Notes under the pieces: generated by a model
What the model was told of the DNA's origin: nothing
The model's database searches: none
Seen by the model: the letters and a program-made list of their open reading frames with translations, nothing else
Made by a program: the position numbers and the translations under genes
Origin: an uncultured Bacteroidota bacterium
GTDB taxonomy: Bacteria > Bacteroidota > Bacteroidia > Bacteroidales > UBA12481
Assembly (NCBI GenBank): GCA_903851365.1
Contig: CAINOB010000047.1
Span: 31,048-95,047, forward strand
Length of the DNA stretch: 64,000 nucleotides
Direction of reading: 5' to 3'
Shown here: one piece after another, positions 8,767-15,883 of the stretch
Layout: the number at the start of each line of letters is the position of its first letter
Numbering within the stretch: the first letter of the stretch is position 1

Positions 8767-9447
8767 ATGATTACTTTACTGATCATTGAGGATGAAAAGT
8801 CATTACTGGAATCCATGGTTTCCTATCTCGAACCAGGCGGATATCGGTGCATGACTGCAGGCACCTTTCATGATGCTCTGAAAATGATCGATCGCTATGA
8901 CTATTATTGTTTTGTGGTCGATCTCAATTTACCCGATGGAGATGGTCTCAAGATCATTAAATTGCTGAAGGAGAACCAGGCCAAGGGTGGGATTATCGTT
9001 ATCTCCGCAAGAGATACCCTCAACGATAGGATTCTCGGACTTCAAACCGGAGCTGATGATTACCTGGTAAAACCCTTTGACCTATCTGAACTAAATGCAC
9101 GCATTCAATCGGTTATCAGGCGAACCCGCTATACCGGTCTCAATCATTTAATATTCAGGGGTTTGGTTATCGACCCCGAAGAAAAAACCGCTGTCCTGAA
9201 CGGTGAACAGCTCGACCTGACACGTAAGGAATTTGAGATGCTAATGTATCTCATTACCAATAAAAACCGGGTAATTACCAAAGATGCAATCGCAGAACAT
9301 ATCTGGGGCGACAGTATTTATGGGACAGATTATACCGAAATGGTATACACCCATATGAAAAATCTGCGAAAAAAGCTTCAGATAAAAACAGGGACCGACT
9401 GGATCCAGACAGTTTACGGATCAGGTTACCGAATCGCGGAGGAATAA
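8767..9447 (+). CDS. OmpR/PhoB-family response regulator
   Basis: A 226-residue transcription factor with an N-terminal receiver domain and a C-terminal winged helix. Receiver residues are visible: the acidic pair in IIEDE (residues 7-9), the phospho-acceptor Asp52 in VVDLNLPDGDG, Ser80, and Lys102 in LVKPFD. The DNA-binding half contains the typical DLTRKEFEMLMYL and YTHMKNLRKKL segments and ends with the beta-hairpin VYGSGYRI. The stop TAA overlaps the kinase ATG by one base (TAATG), so translation is coupled and the kinase is its cognate partner. It follows the DUF1858-DUF2249 gene by 36 bp, which may hold its own promoter. Confidence 0.93.
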   Translation: MITLLIIEDEKSLLESMVSYLEPGGYRCMTAGTFHDALKMIDRYDYYCFVVDLNLPDGDGLKIIKLLKENQAKGGIIVISARDTLNDRILGLQTGADDYLVKPFDLSELNARIQSVIRRTRYTGLNHLIFRGLVIDPEEKTAVLNGEQLDLTRKEFEMLMYLITNKNRVITKDAIAEHIWGDSIYGTDYTEMVYTHMKNLRKKLQIKTGTDWIQTVYGSGYRIAEE

Positions 9448-10724
9448 TGAAGCTTCAAAGCCAATCCTCCATATATCTGTCTTCTTTTTCCCTGATCGTA
9501 TTCATGATCACAGGGGTTGTCCTCTATTCCCTGCTGAGAAAACTCAGTAATGATGAACTCGATTCTATTCTCAGGCAGGAACGAACAGAGGTCCTTTCAA
9601 ATCCGGAATTATTACTGATTGGCAACCAGGCCGGTGCACCATTTTTCAGCCGGCTTATCGCTACGGAAATTGTAAAATCTCCCGGTGATAAAGAATATTT
9701 CTATGATAGTGTGAGTGTTGTCAAGGAATCTGGCGAAAAAGCAGCAATTCGCTGCCTGAAATTTTACAAATCAGTCCAGGATCAGCCAATTGAATTCATT
9801 CTTTTCAAGTCAAAACTCCCTGCTCAACAGCTGGTCCATCAAATTATCTTCTCCGTTTCGATGATCGCATTCCTCTTTCTTCTCGGAATTTATCTGTTAA
9901 ACAGATTTGCATTCCGAAGAATCTGGAGAGATTTTTATGATACCATACAAGCCCTCGATCATTATGACCCAAAACAAAAAGCCCTTGAATTACCTGCTTC
10001 CCGGATCAACGAATTCCGCACGCTAAACGAAGAGATCGAGAAAATGACGAGAAGGGTTTCAGATACCTACGATAACCTTAACAATTTTACATCCCATACC
10101 ACTCACGAAATACAAACACCTCTGGCAGTTATCAGGTTGAAAAGTGAGCTACTGATGCAGACTTCAAATCTTGATGATGAGCAACTTCGCCTGATCGAAT
10201 CTATCGGCGATAACAGCAGACATCTTTCTCAACTTAACCGTTCACTGGCTTTGCTCTTCAAGATCGATCATCATCATTACTCCTCATCTGGAATTTTCCT
10301 GCCGGCTAGTGGGATTTTACGGCAACTTGATAACCTTAATGAGCTGATTGAATTAAAAGAGATAAAACTCAGCACCATTCTCCCACCGGAAATCACGGTT
10401 CCCATGGATCCTTCCCTTGGAGATATTCTCGTTCATAACCTGGTAAAGAATGCAATTGTCCATAATCTTCAGGGAGGAGTACTGGAAATTGAACTTAAAC
10501 ATGGTAGCCTGCGTTTTACTAATGATGGCCCGGAACCACTTCATCCTACCGATCACTATTTTGCCGAATTCGTTAAAGGTCGTTATTCCAAGGGATTAGG
10601 TCTTGGATTATCCCTTATCAAAAGGATTTGTGAGGTATCCGGACTTATTGTAAAATACACCTTCGACAAAGGATTACATCAAATTGTGGTCACCTGGACT
10701 GAAAAAAATATCAAATTGGAGTAA
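9447..10724 (+). CDS. Sensor histidine kinase
   Basis: A 425-residue membrane kinase. Transmembrane segments lie at about 10-30 and 133-151, flanking an extracytoplasmic sensor region of about 100 residues with no recognisable family. A linker follows, then the HisKA domain with phospho-acceptor His220 in TTHEIQTPLAV, an N-box in HNLVKNAIVHN, and a G2-type box in GLGLGLSLIKRIC. The G1 box (DxGxG) is reduced to FTNDGPEP, as in several Bacteroidota kinases. It is coupled to the preceding response regulator by a one-base overlap. The signal is unknown; adjacency to the hemerythrin-DUF438-PAS gene raises redox or gas sensing as a possibility. Confidence 0.92.
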   Translation: MKLQSQSSIYLSSFSLIVFMITGVVLYSLLRKLSNDELDSILRQERTEVLSNPELLLIGNQAGAPFFSRLIATEIVKSPGDKEYFYDSVSVVKESGEKAAIRCLKFYKSVQDQPIEFILFKSKLPAQQLVHQIIFSVSMIAFLFLLGIYLLNRFAFRRIWRDFYDTIQALDHYDPKQKALELPASRINEFRTLNEEIEKMTRRVSDTYDNLNNFTSHTTHEIQTPLAVIRLKSELLMQTSNLDDEQLRLIESIGDNSRHLSQLNRSLALLFKIDHHHYSSSGIFLPASGILRQLDNLNELIELKEIKLSTILPPEITVPMDPSLGDILVHNLVKNAIVHNLQGGVLEIELKHGSLRFTNDGPEPLHPTDHYFAEFVKGRYSKGLGLGLSLIKRICEVSGLIVKYTFDKGLHQIVVTWTEKNIKLE

Positions 10725-10726
10725 AT

Positions 10727-10743
10727 CTTCAGTTTTTCTTCAG
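10727..10743 (+). promoter_or_regulatory. Direct repeat CTTCAG-N5-CTTCAG
   Basis: Two copies of CTTCAG begin 11 bp apart, the one-helical-turn spacing used by OmpR/PhoB-type regulators. One more copy precedes the response regulator gene at 8735. A -7-like TACTTTCG follows at 10754-10761. This may be a target of the adjacent response regulator (inference). Confidence 0.35.
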
Positions 10744-10804
10744 AATTGCCCCCTACTTTCGACGCGTTGATTAGATAATTCATATTTGTTGATAGTTTGT
10801 GGTG

Positions 10805-10835
10805 AGGCGTAATGATCCGAACAGTCATTACGCCT
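10805..10835 (+). terminator. Hairpin after the histidine kinase gene
   Basis: AGGCGTAATGA (10805-10815) and TCATTACGCCT (10825-10835) form a perfect 11-bp stem with a 9-base loop, about 80 bp after the kinase stop. Only TTTCT follows, so it is a weak intrinsic terminator at best. It may instead belong to the palindrome array that starts 10 bp further on. Confidence 0.4.
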
Positions 10836-10844
10836 TTCTGCATC

Positions 10845-10965
10845 TTATAGTTGCCAACTTTAAGAGGGAAACCTACCTACTAAAGTCGGCATTATTAAAG
10901 TTGGCAACTTTATCAGGAAGCTTTGCTAAATTAGCAAGCCTCCATCTTAAAGTTGGCAACTATAA
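10845..10965. repeat. REP/MITE-like palindrome array
   Basis: Outer arms at 10845-10865 and 10945-10965 are a perfect 21-bp inverted repeat. A third related copy lies between them at 10895-10913, containing the palindrome AAAGTTG-G-CAACTTT. Each copy centres on AGTTGSCAACT and is nearly self-complementary, so the units also read as direct repeats. The array ends 4 bp before the ATG of the next gene and would fold in its 5' leader. No target-site duplication is visible. Confidence 0.7.
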
Positions 10966-10969
10966 AAAC

Positions 10970-13927
10970 ATGAAATACCTGATCTCATTCTGCGCAAGCA
11001 TGCTTCTCAGCATAGCCATTCTTTCAGCCCAGACTCCTTCCTGGTCAACAGCATCCCAACCATGGCCCGAATCATTTGGAAGTCAACGAGCAGTAATTGA
11101 TATAAAAAAAGCTGCGGGATCGGTGGAAATTGATCTCCTTTGGCGCCGCCATGATAAAAATCCTGACGAACGCCGCTTCCTGATTATAGAAGCAGCAACA
11201 GGTGATACTATAAAAAACATCGACCGGAATACCGTCACCGCCGAACGCTGCAATATTTGTTTCGGACCAGTCATGAAACCAGGTAAATACTACTTCTATT
11301 ACCTTCCGTTTGAAGTTGTTGACGGATGGGGATACTATGGCAAGGGATACCTGAAAAAGGAATCCGCACCAGATACCCAATGGTTAAACCAATATCCACG
11401 AGAACGGGCTGTTAAAGCAAATATCCTGGGAATTGAGTGCCGAACTGCCTTCGATAATTTTTTCCCAATGGAAATTATTCCTACCCAAAAAGAAAAAGCA
11501 GCCTTTCTGAAAAAGAATTCGAACCCGGTACTATTCTTTACTGAAACACGGGAATTCCCTATCCGGATGAAAGACGAGATCCCTTTAAAATGGATCGAAT
11601 CAGGTACTTCGGAGCAATTCACCGGTAACGCACTTCAAAATGAATATTATTCTTTCCAGATTGGGGTTTTTGCTGCCACTGGAGAAATATCACGACTCGA
11701 AGTATTAACAAGTAATCTGACCATCTCTGGGAAATCTGGCGAAGGTGATATTCGGATAACCTGTTTTAATACCCAGGGTGTCGATCCATATGGAGTTCCA
11801 TTCACAAAAAAGCTGAATATAGCTTCCGGTGGTGTGCAAGCCTTATGGATCGGTGCCGATGTACCTAAAAATGCGAGACCAGGCCGGTATACCGGACATA
11901 TTTCGATAATCGGGAAAGATATGCCCTCCAGGGAAATCACTATCACTCTCAACGTTTCAGGTCAATTGCTAGCTGACCGCGGCGACAGTGAACCCTGGCG
12001 TCATTCGCGACTTCGCTGGCTCAATTCAACAGCCGGATCCGAAGGAATTCCTGTCCCCCCTTATCTTTCTGTGAAACAAACAGGATCGGGCCAAATCGAA
12101 CTGGCACATCATCAGCTACACTTTGGAAAAAACGGCCTGCCTGAATCAATCGATAATCAATCAGGTCCCTTGCTGGCATCACCGGTTACGCTGACAGCAG
12201 AAACCCCTGATGGCATTCTCGATTTTCCTTTTACCACCGCCGTCAGCAGTCTTACTGACGGTAAATACACGCAGTTATCAAAATCTAAAAAAGGGAATAT
12301 CGAATCAGCCTGGTCAGTCAGGGCAGATTACGATGGATACCTGCATACTTTCGTCACATTTAAAAACATCTCCCAAAATAATCCTGTTACGTTTAAAGAT
12401 ATAAAGTTGTCGATCCCAATGGTGGAATCGCAGGCTAAGTATATGATGGGTATGGGACTCCCGGGATGTGCCGTGCCAGTTTCGCATGAATCAAAATGGA
12501 AAGGGCCCTTCGATAGTTTCTGGTTCGGTGATGCTGATGGAGGTATTTGGTGTGAATTGCGTGGCAGCACTTACCATGGGCCATTGTTGAACCTCTACCA
12601 CCCTGCCCCGCCCGAAAGCTGGAACAATAGCGGCAAAGGCGGCTTCAGGATCACCCGGTCAGCAGGACGGGTAACTGCAGAGGTTTATTCTGGTGACAGG
12701 ATCCTTAATCCAGGTGATTCTATCAGGTTCGAATGGTCGCTTCTCATAACCCCGGTCAAGAAACTTAACCCGGTGAGCCAGTTTACCGACAGATATTACC
12801 ATACCGGGGCCAAACCAACTCCTGAAAAAGCGGATTTTGATGCCGGTGTGAAAATCGTTAATATCCATCATGCCAATGAATACAACCCTTTCATCAACTA
12901 CCCGTTCATCGCAGTTAAAGAGATGCGTTCCATCGTTGATGATTTGCACGCAAAGGGTATAAAAGTGAAGATATATTACACGGTCAGGGAACTAACCAAT
13001 CATGTAACTGAAGTCTGGGCGCTCCGCAGCCTTGGGTACGAGATTCTTGATAATGGACGCGGCGGTGGATATACCTGGCTGCGCGAACATTTTATTGATG
13101 GATATACACCGCAGTGGTACCAGCACTTTCCGGATGGGCGGGTGGATGCGTCGGTCCTTAGTTCACCCGGAGATTCACGATGGCTGAATTACTATATTGA
13201 AGGGCTGTCCTGGTTGGTGAAAAATGTGGATATCGACGGACTTTACCTCGACGATGTAACCTTTGATCGCAGAATACTACAGAGGATGCGATCGGTTATG
13301 GCTCAGGCAAAACCGGGCTGTCTGATCGATCTGCACTCAAATACCGGATTCTCCATCGGTCCGGCTAATCAGTATACTGAATTCTTCCCTTATGTCGATA
13401 AACTCTGGTTCGGCGAAAGTTTCCAATATGATAAAATGTCGGCCGAAAACTGGCTGGTCGAAGTATCCGGAATTCCTTTCGGATTGATGGGAGATATGCT
13501 CCAAGGTGGAGGCAATCGCTGGCTTGGCATGGTTTTCGGTATGACTGTCCGATATCCCTGGACCACCGAAGGAATTCTTTGTGACCCCAAACCAGTATGG
13601 AAAATCTGGGACGAGTTCAAAATTCAGGATGCCCGGATGACTGGTTTCTGGAATTCCGACTGCCCCGTTAAAACAGATATCCCTGAGATTAAGGCCACTG
13701 CATACATTAAACCTGGCAAGACCCTTATTTCCATAGGGAACTTCAGCGACAGAACGCAATATGTTAATTTGCAAATCGACTGGAAAGCGCTTGGCCTGGA
13801 TCCTAATAAATGCAGAGTGCGGGCACCGGAAATAGAAAACTTTCAGCCAGCTACAGCCTTTGATCTGAAAACCCCTATTCCTGTTGAGCCGCGAAAGGGT
13901 TGGCTGATTTATCTCGAGGAGAAATAA
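10970..13927 (+). CDS. Large exported glycoside-hydrolase-like protein (DUF6067-like)
   Basis: A 985-residue protein starting at the ATG at 10970, where a clear signal peptide begins (MKYLISFCASMLLSIAILSA). The frame stays open upstream to 10799, but that stretch is the palindrome array and does not look like protein. Residues about 230-370 are a beta-sandwich region with the family-like ECRTAFDNFFPMEI; about 380-600 another beta-rich domain; about 650-870 a barrel-like domain with DGLYLDDVTFDR near residue 757, whose acidic residues are candidate catalytic or binding residues; the C-terminus is a small beta domain. I recognise the layout as the DUF6067 / GH123-related group but cannot name the substrate. 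There is no SusC/SusD pair nearby. The predicted location is periplasm or cell surface. Confidence 0.65.
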   Translation: MKYLISFCASMLLSIAILSAQTPSWSTASQPWPESFGSQRAVIDIKKAAGSVEIDLLWRRHDKNPDERRFLIIEAATGDTIKNIDRNTVTAERCNICFGPVMKPGKYYFYYLPFEVVDGWGYYGKGYLKKESAPDTQWLNQYPRERAVKANILGIECRTAFDNFFPMEIIPTQKEKAAFLKKNSNPVLFFTETREFPIRMKDEIPLKWIESGTSEQFTGNALQNEYYSFQIGVFAATGEISRLEVLTSNLTISGKSGEGDIRITCFNTQGVDPYGVPFTKKLNIASGGVQALWIGADVPKNARPGRYTGHISIIGKDMPSREITITLNVSGQLLADRGDSEPWRHSRLRWLNSTAGSEGIPVPPYLSVKQTGSGQIELAHHQLHFGKNGLPESIDNQSGPLLASPVTLTAETPDGILDFPFTTAVSSLTDGKYTQLSKSKKGNIESAWSVRADYDGYLHTFVTFKNISQNNPVTFKDIKLSIPMVESQAKYMMGMGLPGCAVPVSHESKWKGPFDSFWFGDADGGIWCELRGSTYHGPLLNLYHPAPPESWNNSGKGGFRITRSAGRVTAEVYSGDRILNPGDSIRFEWSLLITPVKKLNPVSQFTDRYYHTGAKPTPEKADFDAGVKIVNIHHANEYNPFINYPFIAVKEMRSIVDDLHAKGIKVKIYYTVRELTNHVTEVWALRSLGYEILDNGRGGGYTWLREHFIDGYTPQWYQHFPDGRVDASVLSSPGDSRWLNYYIEGLSWLVKNVDIDGLYLDDVTFDRRILQRMRSVMAQAKPGCLIDLHSNTGFSIGPANQYTEFFPYVDKLWFGESFQYDKMSAENWLVEVSGIPFGLMGDMLQGGGNRWLGMVFGMTVRYPWTTEGILCDPKPVWKIWDEFKIQDARMTGFWNSDCPVKTDIPEIKATAYIKPGKTLISIGNFSDRTQYVNLQIDWKALGLDPNKCRVRAPEIENFQPATAFDLKTPIPVEPRKGWLIYLEEK

Positions 13928-13946
13928 GGTTAAATTTGAGGATTGG

Positions 13947-13969
13947 CAACGGTATTGTTCATATCGTTG
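13947..13969 (+). terminator. Hairpin after the glycoside-hydrolase-like gene
   Basis: CAACGGTAT and ATATCGTTG pair over 9 bp (one G-U) around a 5-base loop, extendable by two G-U pairs, 19 bp after the stop. It is followed by TTTAAAA. This is a plausible intrinsic terminator separating this gene from parE. Confidence 0.5.
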
Positions 13970-14006
13970 TTTAAAACTCTTCCGCCCCCCTCCCGCCCCA
14001 CTTTTG

Positions 14007-14014
14007 TATCTTTG
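14007..14014 (+). promoter_or_regulatory. -7 promoter element upstream of parE
   Basis: TATCTTTG matches TAnnTTTG and sits 7 bp before the parE ATG at 14022. The expected -33 region is a C-rich tract without TTTG, so only the -7 half is supported. Confidence 0.5.
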
Positions 14015-14021
14015 ATCACTT

Positions 14022-15872
14022 ATGTCTGGTGATCTAATTGAATCTTATTCCGAAGAGTCCATCAAGACTCTTGATCCGAGAGAACATATTCGGCTGAGGC
14101 CCGGTATGTATATCGGAAAACTGGGCGACGGCTCAGCCCATGATGATGGTATTTATGTCCTGCTTAAAGAGGTAATCGATAATTCCATCGATGAATTCAT
14201 GATGGGTAACGGGAAATCTCTGGAGATCTCCATTGATGATAAACTGGTTCGAATTCGTGACCATGGGCGTGGCATACCACTCGGAAAATTAGTGGATGCA
14301 GTCGCTAAGATGAACACCGGAGCAAAATATGATTCAAAGGTTTTCAAGAAATCAGTCGGTCTGAACGGTGTCGGTCTGAAAGCGGTGAATGCCTTGTCCA
14401 GTGAATTCCAGATCCGGTCCTACCGTGAAGGGCAGTTCAAGGAAGCCCTCTTCAATAAAGGATTGCTGATTGAAGAGAAAGTTCTTCAAGCCACTCCGGA
14501 AGATAGCGGTGTTGAAGTCATATTCAAACCCGATCGTGAAATTTTCGGCCATTACAGGTACCTGAACGACTATGTTTCAACCATGCTCAAGAACTATGCA
14601 TTCCTCAATGCTGGTCTTGTAGTACACTTCAACGGAGAAAAATACGTCTCAAAAAACGGCCTCCTCGATTTGTTACAGTCGAAAATGTCGGAGGAGGGAC
14701 TTTACCCGATCATCCACGTAAAAGAAGAAGATATTGAGATCGCAATAACCCATGGCGATCATTATGGTGAAGAATATTACAGTTTTGTCAACGGTCAGCA
14801 TACCATCCAGGGTGGTACACACTTGGTGGCATTCCGGGAGGCACTCGTAAAAACAGTCCGGGACTACTATAAAAAGGAATTTGAACCCTCCGATATACGT
14901 ACTTCCATTATTGCTGCCATCAGCATTAAAGTGGAAGAACCGATCTTTGAATCACAGACAAAGACCAAGCTGGGCTCAAAGGATATCGGTCCGAACGGCC
15001 CATCGATAAGGAACTTTATCCATGATTTCCTGGGTAAACATCTGGATAATTTCTTACATAAGCATCCTGAAACTGCCGATATACTTCTCAAAAAGATTCT
15101 GGATTCGGAAAAGGAGAGAAAGGCAATTTCAGGTATTCAAAAACTTGCGCGCGACCGGGCAAAGAAAGCCTCCCTTCACAATAAAAAACTCAGGGACTGC
15201 CGTGTACATTACAATTCACAGCATGAACAGCGGTTGGAGACCAGCATCTTTTTAACCGAGGGCGATTCCGCCAGCGGTTCGATCACAAAATCAAGAAGCG
15301 TAAATACCCAGGCCGTTTTCAGCCTTAAGGGAAAACCAAAAAACACCTACGGAGAAACTAAGAAACTGGTATACGAAAATGAGGAATTTAACCTCCTCCA
15401 GGCAGCGCTGAATATTGAGGAGGGCATTGATGATCTTCGCTATAATAATGTCATTATCGCCACTGATGCTGATGTTGATGGTATGCATATCCGCCTGCTT
15501 CTGATCACCTTCTTTCTTGAATTTTTCCCGGACCTGATTAAGCAGGGACATCTTTATATCCTGCAAACCCCACTCTTCAGGTGCAGAAATACCAAACAGA
15601 CATTTTATTGCTATTCCGAGGAGGAAAAGCAGCGGGCTATAAAAAAATTAACCGGCAAACCTGAAATCACCCGATTCAAAGGTCTGGGTGAGATTTCACC
15701 GGACGAATTCAAGCATTTTATCGGTCCAGATATGCGTCTTGAACCTGTGCTTCTTAGAAAAGAGGACAATGTTGAGGCCATGCTGGAGTTCTATATGGGA
15801 AAGAACACCCCCGAGCGCCAGGATTTTATTATCGGGAAACTTCGGATTGAGGAGGATAAGATTTTTGATTAG
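14022..15872 (+). CDS. parE: DNA topoisomerase IV subunit B
   Basis: A 616-residue ATPase subunit of a type IIA topoisomerase that decatenates chromosomes with ParC. The GHKL ATPase domain has [10 protein letters not shown] and the DHGRGIP and [13 protein letters not shown] loops; a transducer domain follows; the TOPRIM domain carries EGDSASGS and [11 protein letters not shown] with its metal-binding acidic residues. The GyrB-specific C-terminal insertion is absent, and the immediate partner is a ParC-type A subunit, so topo IV is preferred over gyrase. The ParC ATG follows the stop by 11 bp, so both subunits come from one mRNA. Confidence 0.92.
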   Translation: MSGDLIESYSEESIKTLDPREHIRLRPGMYIGKLGDGSAHDDGIYVLLKEVIDNSIDEFMMGNGKSLEISIDDKLVRIRDHGRGIPLGKLVDAVAKMNTGAKYDSKVFKKSVGLNGVGLKAVNALSSEFQIRSYREGQFKEALFNKGLLIEEKVLQATPEDSGVEVIFKPDREIFGHYRYLNDYVSTMLKNYAFLNAGLVVHFNGEKYVSKNGLLDLLQSKMSEEGLYPIIHVKEEDIEIAITHGDHYGEEYYSFVNGQHTIQGGTHLVAFREALVKTVRDYYKKEFEPSDIRTSIIAAISIKVEEPIFESQTKTKLGSKDIGPNGPSIRNFIHDFLGKHLDNFLHKHPETADILLKKILDSEKERKAISGIQKLARDRAKKASLHNKKLRDCRVHYNSQHEQRLETSIFLTEGDSASGSITKSRSVNTQAVFSLKGKPKNTYGETKKLVYENEEFNLLQAALNIEEGIDDLRYNNVIIATDADVDGMHIRLLLITFFLEFFPDLIKQGHLYILQTPLFRCRNTKQTFYCYSEEEKQRAIKKLTGKPEITRFKGLGEISPDEFKHFIGPDMRLEPVLLRKEDNVEAMLEFYMGKNTPERQDFIIGKLRIEEDKIFD

Positions 15873-15883
15873 GGAATGAGAAA

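Noticed and set aside
10799..10969. 57-residue N-terminal extension of the glycoside-hydrolase-like protein
   Set aside because: The extension is the translated palindrome array and would bury a normal signal peptide that starts at 10970.
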